Below, in pieces: positions 11,571 through 22,454 of a stretch of DNA of 38,777 nucleotides. Source of the stretch: Mesotaenium endlicherianum (taxonomy: Eukaryota; Streptophyta; Zygnematophyceae; Zygnematales; Mesotaeniaceae); contig WELA01004070.1 in NCBI GenBank assembly GCA_009602735.1, positions 175,718 through 214,494 on the forward strand. Reading direction: 5' to 3'. Each line of letters opens with the position of its first letter. Within the stretch, counting starts at the first letter, position 1. Under the pieces are notes generated by a model. That model worked only from the letters and a program-made list of their open reading frames with translations, did no database searches and was not told the DNA's origin. Made by a program: the position numbers and the translations under genes.

Positions 11571-14500
11571 ATGCCTTCCAATTTGAAGGAGCTTCTGAAG
11601 CAGCGGAAGTTGCAGAGGCGGGCAGGTGCAAGCGCGTCAAGTTTGCGCCCTGGATCGACTTCACGCTCTCCACCTGACGTACGTCGAGCTTTCAGGCGGC
11701 CCGCTGAGCTTGAGCGGGAGGTAGAGATTGCAGGAGAGGATGAGGACGACGTGGGAGAGGACATGGAGTACATCGGCTCAGTGCAGGTCCAGATTGTTGG
11801 CTTGCAGTACTACGAAGGCACTGTGAATGACAAAGAGGTTGGTGGTTTTCGCTCAAACTGCAAGAGTGTCTGGAAACCGCGTGCTAGGTATAGGAATACA
11901 AGAACGGTGCGAGGCCATAGCACTAGCCTGCGCAGGGAACACATCTCAACCACGACCCCCCCCTGTCGCATATTGTCCCGCACCCTGCATCACACAGCGA
12001 GACTGCCTGCGGCCGATGGCGTGGTTCTGATCATGGGGTGGCCAGCGACACGTGCATTGCCCACAAGAGTGCCTCTAGACTGTTCTCTCGCCACCTGGCA
12101 CGAGAGCTCCTTGTCGCCCTTGGGTGTGCTCTTGTCTGCAGGGCAGCACTCTGGGACTGCCCAGAGCCCAAAGACTGGGACATGGAGAGAACTGTGGGTT
12201 TGAGGAATGAAGAGTCAACTGGGAGCAGCACAGTCACGAAGCCCGCAGGCTGTGGGTAGCAGCAAGGGCTGGGCTGCCTCTTCTCTTGATGGGGACTCAG
12301 CTTAGCGACAAGCTGTCAAGCAGAAGGAGCGTGTCCAGCTGGCACACACAGGCCGCCCATATTCTTCATTCATGCTGGAAAGTCGTGGGGCTGAGTCAGT
12401 GCCAAAGAATAATCACACTGTGACGCTCTGTGTTCATTGTCCGCCAGAACTCTCGCTCGGTTGCTGATGTGTCATAGCTCACTGGTTTCAGGCAACGCTG
12501 GCAAGAGGTGTGTGCGACTTGTGGAAGCAGAAGTCCCGGCGAGTGGCGGGACTACCTTGGAGCATCCAGGGTATCGTAGGGAGGGACGAAGCATAACGCC
12601 CGCCAAGGGTCCGGAAAAGATCCAAAAGCATCCAAGGGATGTCTGGGATAAAGCTCTTGGCTGTGGGAAGGGAGGGAGGGAGGGGGGGAGGTAGGAAGGG
12701 AGGNNNNNNNNNNNNNNNNNNNNNNNNNNNNNNNNNNNNNNNNNNNNNNNNNNNNNNNNNNNNNNNNNNNNNNNNNNNNNNNNNNNNNNNNNNNNNNNNN
12801 NNNNNNNNNNNNNNNNNNNNNNNNNNNNNNNNNNNNNNNNNNNNNNNNNNNNNNNNNNNNNNNNNNNNNNNNNNNNNNNNNNNNNNNNNNNNNNNNNNNN
12901 NNNNNNNNNNNNNNNNNNNNNNNNNNNNNNNNNNNNNNNNNNNNNNNNNNNNNNNNNNGGTAGGAAGGGAGGGGAGAGTGGGGGAGGGAGGGAAGGGGGA
13001 AGGGAGAAAGGGAGGGGGAAGTGGGGGAGGAAGTCATTAGTTTTGGCATGGAGCTTGTGCTCGAGCAGACGGTCTGCTATCTTTTAAAACTCTACTGGGC
13101 CCTGGAGCCTCCACCCCTCCTCTTCTCTCCGCGCCCACATCCCTCCCCCCTCTAACCCCCTTGATCCCATCAACCCACAGCAACGAGAATTTCACCCGCC
13201 CGTAGACCTATACGTACGGACAACCTGACGGGAGTGAGAGCTTCCTCCCTGTGTCCTGTGTGCCGTCTCTGGCGCAGATGGTGCTGCTGACGAGGGAGCC
13301 GCACAACCCGTACGATGGCAACGCCATCCGCGTGGACAACGTGCGGGGGGAGCGCGTGGGCCACGTGGAGCGATACAAGGCCCTCCACCTGGCGCCCCTG
13401 GTGGACCGCGGCCTGGCCAGGCTGGAGGGCGTGGTGCCCCGCGGGAGCAGCAACGCCTACAAGGTTGATCTCACATAGCACCCAGGACTGTCACTCCCCC
13501 GCCTCTTCCCTCTGGCTCGACGTTCCCGTCCTGACCGCTTGCTTGCGCCCCCACAACTACCTCCTGCTGCTGCAAGAGAGAGCTCTAGGGGTAGACCTCA
13601 AGGGGTTTGGGTTGCTTGCTGGGGGTTGGGGTTTGGATCATGGTTTCAGGTTTGGGTTTGGGGCTTCTTGCGAGGGGATAGGGTGGTTGATAATGTAGGT
13701 TGCAGGGTATGTGTGCATGTCGTATTGCAGGCTGCCTCCGGTAGGCACGCCGCAGGTTGAAGACAGGCAATTAGGCAGGCTGGCTGGCAGGGGTTGAGCA
13801 GCGAGAGGGGGGGGCTGGCTGCATGCGCAGATGCCGTGCACCGTCAACATCTTCAGCCTCCCCCAGAACGCGCCCGCCATCACCCAGCGCCTCCACTTCG
13901 CCCACATGCCCCTGGCCGACGCCAAGGGCGGCTCCGCCGGGGGCCCCGCCAACCCCGCGGCTGCGCCCCAGGCGGCGGGGGACACCCTGGACGACATCTT
14001 CAACGCGCTGGCCCGCGAGAGCGCTGCCAGCAGGCGGAGCATGGAGGCCCCCCCGCAGATCTCCTCCCCCATGTTCCCGCACCAGAAGGAGGCGCTGGCG
14101 TGGCTGGCGCAGCGCGAGAACTCCTCGGCGCTGCCGCCCTTCTGGGAGCCCGTCGCGCGGGGCGGCAACCGCCACGTGGCGGGCGGCGGCGCGCCCGCGC
14201 CGCCACCGCTGTACGCCAACACGCTGACCAACTTCCGGACGGCGCAGAGGCCGCCGCCGCTGAGGGGGGGCATCTTGGCGGACGACATGGGGCTGGGGAA
14301 GACGCTTGCTCTGCTGGCACTCATTGCTGCCAACAGGCCAGGTGCGGAGCTGCCACCTGTCACGGACGTGGCACCCGCTGCCGCAGCAGGTGGGGCGTCC
14401 TCCTCAACTGCACACGGCTCAGGCGGCGGCCCCGAGCAGGGCCGGCGCAAGCGGCGGAAGCTCGACGAAGGGGACCAGGCCGCGGCTGTTGTCAGTGGTG

Positions 14501-17500
14501 CCGACGCGTCGGCTTCAGATACGGAGCCACCAGACATCGCCCAGCCCCTGCCTCCGTGCCCGAGTGGTCAGCGGGCCCCTCAGAGCGGTGGGAGCAGCAG
14601 AGAGCCAGGTGCGAGCACCTTAAGCGGCTTGGGTTTTGCCGCAGCTGATGCTGCCGCTGTGATGAAGGGGAAGGGAAAGAAGCAGGCGATGCAGGGACAG
14701 CTGGCGAGCCGCAGCAGCGGCGGCGGCAGCGAGGAGGAGCAGCCGAAGCCCGGCACGGCGCCGCAGGCGGGCGGCCCAAGGGCGACGCTGGTGGTGTGCC
14801 CGCTGTCGGTGGTGTCCAGCTGGACGGGGCAGGTGGAGGAGCACATGCGCGCGGGCGAGCTGAGCTACTACGTGTACCACGGCGCTGAGCGCATGCGCGA
14901 CGCCGCCGCCCTCGCGCAGTTTGACCTCGTGCTCACCACCTACTCCACGCTGGCCGCCGAGGGCGTCCCGCCTGCCCCCGCCGCCGACGACGATGATGCC
15001 TGTGCCGCCAGGGGAGGAGGGCGTGGGAGGGGGGGAAGAGGGCCGCGTGCGTCTGCGGCGGTGGCGGCTGCGCCGGAGGCGCAAGTGGGGGGGTGGGCGG
15101 GGGCCGGGGCGGGGGCGGCGCCGCTGCAGGAGGTGAAGTGGCTGCGAGNATGTGTGCATGTCGTATTGCAGGCTGCCTCCGGTAGGCACGCCGCAGGTTG
15201 AAGACAGGCAATTAGGCAGGCTGGCTGGCAGGGGTTGAGCAGCGAGAGGGGGGGGCTGGCTGCATGCGCAGATGCCGTGCACCGTCAACATCTTCAGCCT
15301 CCCCCAGAACGCGCCCGCCATCACCCAGCGCCTCCACTTCGCCCACATGCCCCTGGCCGACGCCAAGGGCGGCTCCGCCGGGGGCCCCGCCAACCCCGCG
15401 GCTGCGCCCCAGGCGGCGGGGGACACCCTGGACGACATCTTCAACGCGCTGGCCCGCGAGAGCGCTGCCAGCAGGCGGAGCATGGAGGCCCCCCCGCAGA
15501 TCTCCTCCCCCATGTTCCCGCACCAGAAGGAGGCGCTGGCGTGGCTGGCGCAGCGCGAGAACTCCTCGGCGCTGCCGCCCTTCTGGGAGCCCGTCGCGCG
15601 GGGCGGCAACCGCCACGTGGCGGGCGGCGGCGCGCCCGCGCCGCCACCGCTGTACGCCAACACGCTGACCAACTTCCGGACGGCGCAGAGGCCGCCGCCG
15701 CTGAGGGGGGGCATCTTGGCGGACGACATGGGGCTGGGGAAGACGCTTGCTCTGCTGGCACTCATTGCTGCCAACAGGCCAGGTGCGGAGCTGCCACCTG
15801 TCACGGACGTGGCACCCGCTGCCGCAGCAGGTGGGGCGTCCTCCTCAACTGCACACGGCTCAGGCGGCGGCCCCGAGCAGGGCCGGCGCAAGCGGCGGAA
15901 GCTCGACGAAGGGGACCAGGCCGCGGCTGTTGTCAGTGGTGCCGACGCGTCGGCTTCAGATACGGAGCCACCAGACATCGCCCAGCCCCTGCCTCCGTGC
16001 CCGAGTGGTCAGCGGGCCCCTCAGAGCGGTGGGAGCAGCAGAGAGCCAGGTGCGAGCACCTTAAGCGGCTTGGGTTTTGCCGCAGCTGATGCTGCCGCTG
16101 TGATGAAGGGGAAGGGAAAGAAGCAGGCGATGCAGGGACAGCTGGCGAGCCGCAGCAGCGGCGGCGGCAGCGAGGAGGAGCAGCCGAAGCCCGGCACGGC
16201 GCCGCAGGCGGGCGGCCCAAGGGCGACGCTGGTGGTGTGCCCGCTGTCGGTGGTGTCCAGCTGGACGGGGCAGGTGGAGGAGCACATGCGCGCGGGCGAG
16301 CTGAGCTACTACGTGTACCACGGCGCTGAGCGCATGCGCGACGCCGCCGCCCTCGCGCAGTTTGACCTCGTGCTCACCACCTACTCCACGCTGGCCGCCG
16401 AGGGCGTCCCGCCTGCCCCCGCCGCCGACGACGATGATGCCTGTGCCGCCAGGGGAGGAGGGCGTGGGAGGGGGGGAAGAGGGCCGCGTGCGTCTGCGGC
16501 GGTGGCGGCTGCGCCGGAGGCGCAAGTGGGGGGGTGGGCGGGGGCCGGGGCGGGGGCGGCGCCGCTGCAGGAGGTGAAGTGGCTGCGAGTTGTGCTGGAC
16601 GAGGCGCACTACATCAAGACGCTGGGGTCGCGGCAGACGCGCGCGGCGCTGGCGCTGACGGCGGAGCGGCGATGGGTGGTGACGGGCACGCCCATCCAGA
16701 ACAAGGTGGGCGACCTGCACTCTCTGCTCGCGTTCCTGCGCCTGCAGCCGCTGCAGGAGCGCTTGCTGTGGGTGCGCACCATCGAGCGCCCGCTCAAGTT
16801 CCACGACCCCCAGGGCTTCCTCCGCCTGCGGGTACTCCTACTCCCGCCTCCTCCTCCTCCTCCTCCTGCTCCTCCTCCTCCTCCTCCTCCTCGATGGACT
16901 TGCCTTCTTCTGCCACGCTTCTTCGTCTACTTGCGCTGGGGCGGGAGTGGAGGGGGCAGGGGCAAGCGGGCAGGGGCGCAGGGGGGCGGGGTTGCAGGTA
17001 CTGGTGGCAAGGGGACATGTAGCTTCATGTGTCATGTTTCGAGGAACGACACGTCAGTGATTGTGATTTATTTGCATTGCATGCGGGAATATGTCTGGAC
17101 GGGCGGCGATATCGGTGGACAGCATGCTCTCTGCGGTCCATGGCAACCACCACATAATGAAGCCTGGGTGGCAGATAGGCAGGCCGGCAGGCACCCTTAT
17201 CTCCCCCTGTCCTCACTTTCTTCTAGTGCCCGGCCACCTCCAATGACTCCCCCGCGCATCTCCACCACGTGGCAGGCTCTGGTGGGCACCATCGCGCTGC
17301 GCCGCACCAAGGAGACGCGTACGGCGGACGGCGGCGGGCTCGTGGCGCTGCCGCCCAAGCGCGTGCGCGTGGAGGCGGTGGAGCTGTCGCGCGCGGACCG
17401 CGAGCTGTACGACCGCTGGGAGCTGGAGGGGCAGCGCGTGGTGAGCGCGTACGCGCGCGCGGGCAGCGTGCTGCGCAACTACGCGGCCGTCATGTGCATC

Positions 17501-20179
17501 ATCACGCGCCTGCGCCAGATCTGCGACCACGCCTCGCTCTGCCCCGCCGCCGCGCCCGACTTCCTGGCACCCCTCTCCTCCTCTGCGGGCGGCGACGTCG
17601 CCGGAGACGGCGATGCGGAGGCACCTGCTGCTGGTACTGTCGCTTGTGCTTGTGCCTCGTATATTTTCTGAAGACCTTGTTGTGTCTCAAACCGAACTTC
17701 TCTCAGGGCTGGGCCTGAGCTGTTCCCCTGGCTACCTCAGAATTCCTAACGGACGCGAAGTTTGGGATTGGGCGTGAGCCCATCTATGACAGGACTAAGT
17801 CTCAGATGGGGCGTCTCAAGCTAAACGCCTGTGTGCCAACGCCGCACCCAACACTTTGCTGCTGCCTCTACTTCTGTCTTACCCCGACTGCACCAGTCTC
17901 TGGCCGCTCTAACCCCTGATTTAGGATCGAGCCCCAATCCTCAAACCCTTGCATCGCTGCAGCACCTAACTCGTCTTTGCGCCTCCGCTCCCTGCGAGAC
18001 TTCGGGTAGCGACGGTATGGCAGCGACCACGATGCTGCTGCTTCTGCTGCTGCTGCTTCTGCTGCTACTGCTTCTGCTTGCTGCGGCGGAAGATTGCGGT
18101 GCGGTGCTCCTGTGGCGTACAGTCACTCTCACTCACTACGCTCGTCGAGGGAAACACAAAACCCTAATCTTGAAACCCCCTCGCGCCGCCCACACACCTG
18201 AGCTCCTTCCGCTGCCACCCTCTGCGGACGGCGGCGGTGAGCACGGGATTGCTGTTGATGGCGATGATAACTACGACGATGACGCTGCCACTCTTACTTT
18301 CTCTGCCCGACACATACAGTCTCTGGCAACTTCAAGCGTGACCGCAAGTTGCACCCGAACCTGATTTCATTCCCATTCCTTAACCTGCACCTGAAGGTTG
18401 AGCCCAAACCCAACTTGAGCCGTGACCCTGACACCGATCCCGCTCTCGGTCCCAATCTCGGCCCTAGAGCTGAGGGAGGCTGCATATGCTTGGGCCTGGG
18501 CCGAGTACTAGTTGTCGGGCAGGCACTCGGACGTTGTGCATGCGAACCTGCACATGTCTCTGACGCGCGTGTATGCGTTCGGGGCCACGGCATGCCCCTC
18601 ACAACAACGCCGCGCTGGTTCCTCGCTGGGACAGGTGGCAACACCGCGGCGAGCACGGAGATGCTGGAGAGGCTGCTGGGCATCCTGCGCGAGGGCGGCG
18701 CCGACGACTGCCCCATCTGCCTGTGCGCCCCGCAAACAGCTGTCATCACGCGGTGCGCGCACATCTTCTGCCGCGGCTGCATCCGCAAGGTGGTCCTGGC
18801 CAAGGACAGCGCCGCGTGCCCCTTGTGCCGCACGCCCATCAGCGCCGCCCAGCTCCTGGAGGCGCCCCCCCAGGAGGAGGACGAGCAGGAGCAGGAGGGC
18901 GGGAAGGGGGAGGGGGAGGACGGGAGCTGCAGATCCAAGGGGGTTGCCATGAGTGCCAAGGTGAGCAGCAAGCAGCAAGCAGCAAGCAGCGGCGTCCTTG
19001 TTAGAGACTGAGGCAGGCAGGCAGGGGAAGTCTGCTGTACTGCAGGGCCTTTGCGTTCCTCCGACACGCCGAAGCAGCGCGTGCCAGCCTGTCGTTGTCT
19101 GCAGATTGGCTCCGTCGGTGTGTCCCACCTGCCACTCGTCACGGACTCTGGGGCTCGGCAGCCAGGGTTGAGGGGATGCTGCCTGCCTGCCTGCCTGCCG
19201 GTCCTGGCTCGTAGCTAGCAGCTGCTGAGCTGCTCTCAACTCTTGAGTATTAAGGGGCTGTGTTGCGCTTATAGCGAGCTGCCTGCTGAGCCTCCTCCTG
19301 ATCCACCCGCCTACTTGTGCATTCTGCCTGCTTACAAGCCTGTCTGCCAACCTGGCTGCCGCCTGTGGGTGGAGGGGGGGGGGAGGGGGTCGCAGATAGC
19401 GGCGCTGCTGCGGTCACTGGCGGAGGCGCGCGAGGCCGACCCGGGCGTGAAGTCGGTTGTGTTCTCGCTGTTCACAGCCATGCTCTCGCTCATCCAGCGC
19501 GCGTGCGACGCGGCCGGCATCCGCTGCGCGCGCCTGGATGGCAGCATGAGCGCCAAGCGGCGCGATGCCGCCATGGCCGCCTTCCGCTCCACGGCGCCCT
19601 CCAGTCCCCATGTCATCCTCGTCAGCATCAAGGCCGCAGGTGCGCGTGCCCGTGCTCCCCCCTCCCCCTCACTGTGCTCTTCTCCTCGTCCCACGCTCCC
19701 CCCTCCCCTTTCCTGCAAGTGATGCTCACTCAGAGCTGCCGCTGGGGATTGATGGGCGATGCCTCTCCTCCCGCTGCGCCAAACAGCAGCAGACCTAGAA
19801 CGCGGCTGCCTGCTTGGCGGGCCTGCTGGGTCGGTGTCCCTTCCTGGGCGGAGACCACTGCAGCCGGTGTGGCCTTGCCGTTGCCTTGCCTTTGATGGAG
19901 AATGTCTGCAATTTTGCACGTGCTGGCTGCTGGCGGCGCACCCTTCAAGCAGTCCCAGCTGCAACTCCTCACGCCTGGACTCATCAGCCTTGGGGGCGTG
20001 TGTGTGGGGATGGTGGGGGGAGCATGCGATTGGCTTTCTGCGTGCAGGCGTGGGCGTGAACCTGGTGGCGGCGTCGCGAGTGTACGTGATGGACCCCTGG
20101 TGGAACCCCGCGGTGGAGGAGCAGGCCATCGACCGCGTGCACCGCCTGGGCCAGGTAGGCAGGCACGCACGCACGCACG

Positions 20180-20211
<32 letters not shown>

Positions 20212-20827
20212 CGAGGCGAGAGCCTTTCCTCTCTCTCCTGAATCCCCATCCTTTGTGTGCGGGTTCATCTTGATCGCTCCCATTATGCACGGGCCCCACC
20301 CCCGGTCCTCCTCTCATTCCTTTTCGCAGCTCTCTTGGCAAGGCCGAGGAGTCAGAAAGTAGAAGGGCATTTTTCTGTGACAAACCAATCACCTCATGCA
20401 CTGCAGCCGTGCAGTGCCTTGTGCGTGTGTGTGCCCTCCTGCTCTTTTCTGTCGGGATGTGTTGGCTGTGATCACGTGGAGATGGATGACTGCAGCTGCC
20501 CCAATTTCCTCGGCCATTACTCATCTGCATCCAGAATGCGATCGCAAAAGTGTCGCGGAAGCGTCCTGGGCATATGCGGAGTCATTGCGGTGGCATTGTA
20601 GGGCCCTGCCAGTCGTGTCATTGACTAGAGTGGGGGGCGCGTGCGCGTGCGCGCAGACGCGGGCGGTGGAGGTGATACGATACGCGGTGGCCGACAGCAT
20701 CGAGGAGCGCATGCTGCAGCTGCAGGAGAAGAAGCGCGAGCTGGCGCTGGCCGCCTTCGAGCACCGCTCGCTGGAGCAGCAGCGCCAGATGCGCCTGGCC
20801 GACGTGCGCCTCCTCATGCGCCTCTGA
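11571..20827 (+). CDS. RAD5/HLTF-type SNF2 helicase with HIRAN and RING domains (SMARCA3-like)
   Basis: Members of this family remodel stalled forks and ubiquitinate PCNA in post-replication repair. Exons: 11571..11837, 13278..13463, 15272..16831, 17276..17633, 18635..18960, 19396..19639, 20048..20154 and 20657..20827 (3219 nt, 1072 aa, TGA). All junctions are GT-AG and in phase. The start is the first ATG of exon 1 (11571). HIRAN spans about residues 65-160 ([17 protein letters not shown], then [14 protein letters not shown]). ATPase motifs: DMGLGKT (303-309, Lys308), [13 protein letters not shown] (594-597), TGTPIQN (622-628), [28 protein letters not shown] (1012-1016). A C3HC4 RING (Cys816 to Cys855) is inserted between the two helicase lobes, as in RAD5 and HLTF. 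Low-complexity insertions lie at about 320-467 and 530-585, the latter RGG-like. The first copy of exon 3 (13831..15148) is an assembly duplicate and is not part of the gene. Confidence 0.94.
12704..12958. other. Assembly gap (255 Ns) in RAD5-like intron 1
   Basis: The gap sits in a purine-rich GGGA/GGAA tract. The same 14 bases, GGTAGGAAGGGAGG, lie immediately on both sides (12690-12703 and 12959-12972), so the true gap may be small or negative. The HIRAN domain reads without a break from exon 1 to exon 2, so no coding exon need be missing. Confidence 0.95.
13596..13665 (+). repeat. Degenerate GGGTTTGG-type repeat in RAD5-like intron 2
   Basis: The stretch is built from variants of GGGTTTGG, GGGTTGGGG and GGTTTGGG and recalls degenerate plant-type telomere sequence (TTTAGGG), without perfect copies. 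Related wording on the other strand appears in intron 4 of the same gene. A simple G/T-rich satellite is an equally good explanation. Confidence 0.5.
13709..15148 (+). repeat. False first copy of a 1440-base duplicated segment (assembly artefact)
   Basis: This segment, holding the end of intron 2 and most of exon 3 of the RAD5-like gene, recurs at 15150-16589 with no difference I could see, introns included. The copies are separated by a single N at 15149. Copy 1 stops at the N in mid-exon, after EVKWLR just before the DEAH motif, while copy 2 reads on smoothly. That is the signature of two contigs joined without merging their overlap. A gene caller would produce a spurious truncated protein with a duplicated ATPase half. 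Confidence 0.93.
15149..15149. other. Single N at a contig join
   Basis: The N marks the junction between two identical 1440-base segments. Deleting one copy together with this N restores one continuous exon 3. Confidence 0.95.
15150..16589 (+). repeat. Second copy of the 1440-base duplicated segment (true reading path)
   Basis: This copy is identical to 13709-15148 at an offset of 1441. It continues directly into 16590 and the DEAH motif of the helicase, so it carries the right-hand context. The left-hand context (exon 2 and intron 2) belongs to the other copy. Confidence 0.93.
16841..16893 (+). repeat. (CCT)n repeat just after a splice donor
   Basis: An interrupted CCT trinucleotide tract begins about ten bases after the donor of RAD5-like exon 3 (16832). 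It stays open in the coding frame and so falsely extends the open frame as a proline run. It is intronic: the next exon at 17276 rejoins in phase, giving LRLR then [13 protein letters not shown]. Confidence 0.85.
17634..18634 (+). other. RAD5-like intron 4 with low-complexity and telomere-like sequence
   Basis: This 1-kb intron lies between the second-lobe exon and the RING exon. It holds a CTG/CTT tract at about 18031-18081. It also has many degenerate words on a CCCTAA/CCCAAT theme, for example AACCCCTGATTTAGG, AAAACCCTAATC and CCCAAACCCAAC, between about 17900 and 18480. Long open frames across it come from its skewed composition, not from coding. Confidence 0.7.
18031..18081 (+). repeat. 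(CTG/CTT)n trinucleotide repeat
   Basis: An interrupted CTG tract with CTT and CTA units lies inside RAD5-like intron 4. It would read as polyleucine, but no coding exon includes it. Confidence 0.85.
20155..20212 (+). repeat. GCAC/GGCA tetranucleotide repeat starting at a splice donor
   Basis: A tract of GCAC units followed by about eight GGCA units begins within the donor of RAD5-like exon 7 (CAG|GTAGGCAGGCACGC). The repeat supplies part of the splice-site sequence. Shorter runs of the same unit occur at 19183-19200 and 38214-38237. Confidence 0.9.
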
Positions 20828-21012
20828 TTGACGACGGCTGCGGCCACTTCTCGTGCGCCTCTGCTTGATAACCGCTGCTACGGCCACTGCTCGTGCGCCC
20901 CCAATGGGCGCCATTCACCGTCCTTGCGCTCGTCAATACTTCGCCTACTGGTTTTCAGGCTCAGTCCGTGTCTTCACTAGGGGGCGGGTGTACATAAAGT
21001 TACAGGTAAAAT

Positions 21013-21017
21013 GTGTA
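21013..21017 (+). promoter_or_regulatory. Poly(A) signal TGTAA of the RAD5-like gene
   Basis: TGTAA, the usual chlorophyte poly(A) signal, occurs 186 bases after the TGA at 20827 and is a reasonable 3'-end signal. The match is only five bases. Confidence 0.5.
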
Positions 21018-22237
21018 AGCGCATTCTAGGCATCGTCCACATCCTGTACCGATTGGTCGCACGCGGGCTCTGCAGTGATGACAGGTCGTCGTTGACTGCG
21101 GAGCGTTCAGCCGAGGGGGGGGGGTCGTCCCCCCTTGTCTATATGTGTGAGGCTGTCAGAAGTGAGAAGTCGGCTGTCAAAGTTTACATGGAGCTCCTGC
21201 AGAAGCAATGCTTCTAAGAAAACAAATGCAGCTACTCAAAATGATATTTGCTGTAGTACTGTGTGTATAGCCTCGAAGTTGTTTCTGCATAAAGCTCTTA
21301 CAAGCATCGTGTGCAATACCATGTATGATAACATACAATCGATTGCTAGCGATTCTCTCCCATTCTTCATTTGGGCTGTGCTATGTCGTGCGGGGGTAGT
21401 GACTTAACTGTTTGCGGAATTTTTGTCGCTGCATAAGCCGGAGAATGTCGGCAGTATCTCGAATTAATAGGCTTCTGGTTTCCTACTTCATATGAGGGAA
21501 GTTTGTCATTGTTTGTTCCTCAATTTTTTCTCGGCGCAATAGAACCAGCCAGGCAAGCAGTGTCACGTATGGCACACAAATGATAGCTTGGGGCTATATT
21601 GCGGCTTAAGTGGGCCACTTTCAAAAACAAGGACTGTGTAAAGAGCCTTTGATCTCAAGAGGCCACCACTTCCTGAGAATTAAAAGATAATTGGCTTCAA
21701 TTTTGTTGTTTTGTTTCCACCCACAGGTGCACCTCACATATACATCTAGGATTTTCATAAATGCTTCTTGCAATGTTTGCAGGATTGCAGGCAGCTTGCC
21801 CAGGTAGGTACGATTTCACAACTTCATACATTGTCATTCTTTGGTTTGCACTGTTAATATCGCACAAAGATATGCTGCGGCGTTTGTGGACAATGCTCAC
21901 CATCAACGTAGAGCAAAAAAATTAACTATGGCATATATTGACCACAAAATTGCTCTTGAAAAGTTCGACCGCGTTGGGAAAGCTACCTTGTTACCAAATA
22001 AGCCCTTCACCTTATGGTTGGCTTCCTCTCTTGGCGTCAACTATTTCCCATCCATAACTTGTCACGATGTGTGCTGCACCCCTTCATCATAAGTATCATT
22101 GACATCTTTTATTATGTAGAATTCGACTTAAGTGGACAAGGTAAATTGAGGCGCTGATTGTCAAGGCGGAATCCCCAACTGGTCTCACCCGTGCACCAAT
22201 GAGATGTGTCTTCACATATGCGGGCCACCTCACTCCT

Positions 22238-22266
22238 CATGCTTCACCATACATGCTTCACCATAC
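22238..22266. repeat. Short direct repeat (14-15 bases, two copies)
   Basis: CATGCTTCACCATA occurs twice back to back in non-coding sequence between the RAD5-like and DUF1499 genes. It is a simple tandem duplication. Confidence 0.75.
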
Positions 22267-22443
22267 AGGCTTATGATTTATGATTTGCTGAATATGTTTG
22301 GCTGCCTCCATAAATTAGGATTTTCAAAGCTTTACATTGTTGCTAGCTAGCTAGGAGGCACCGAAGTACTTTGAAGAGAACATAGGAGGCTATCTGTGTG
22401 AAAGAGTGCGTGCATTCGAGCGCGAGTGGGCGGGCCGCGGCGG

Positions 22444-22454
22444 TTTATAAAAGG
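22444..22454 (+). promoter_or_regulatory. Orphan TATA box
   Basis: TTTATAAAAGG lies just after a GC-rich patch, the classic layout of a core promoter. No recognised coding sequence follows within several hundred bases. It could drive a non-coding RNA, an unrecognised small gene, or an upstream non-coding exon of the DUF1499 gene. Confidence 0.4.

Noticed and set aside
13831..15201. Separate 456-aa helicase gene (a true tandem paralogue)
   Set aside because: The copy is identical to the second even in the intron and stops at an N in mid-exon, which points to an assembly join rather than a gene duplication.
14620..15978. Long minus-strand open frames (up to 452 codons) opposite the helicase exon
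   Set aside because: They mirror the G/C-rich third positions of the real exon, are rich in P, A, R and S, and are duplicated only because the assembly is duplicated.
18294..19350. Long minus-strand frames opposite the RING exon
   Set aside because: They are antisense shadows of a well-supported plus-strand exon and of low-complexity intron sequence.
20155..20240. CRISPR-like array
   Set aside because: The periodicity is four bases without spacers: a simple tetranucleotide repeat in an intron.
21841..22092. Plus-strand frame as a coding exon
   Set aside because: It begins with a non-ATG codon, has no recognisable motif and lies in AT-rich sequence where such frames arise by chance.
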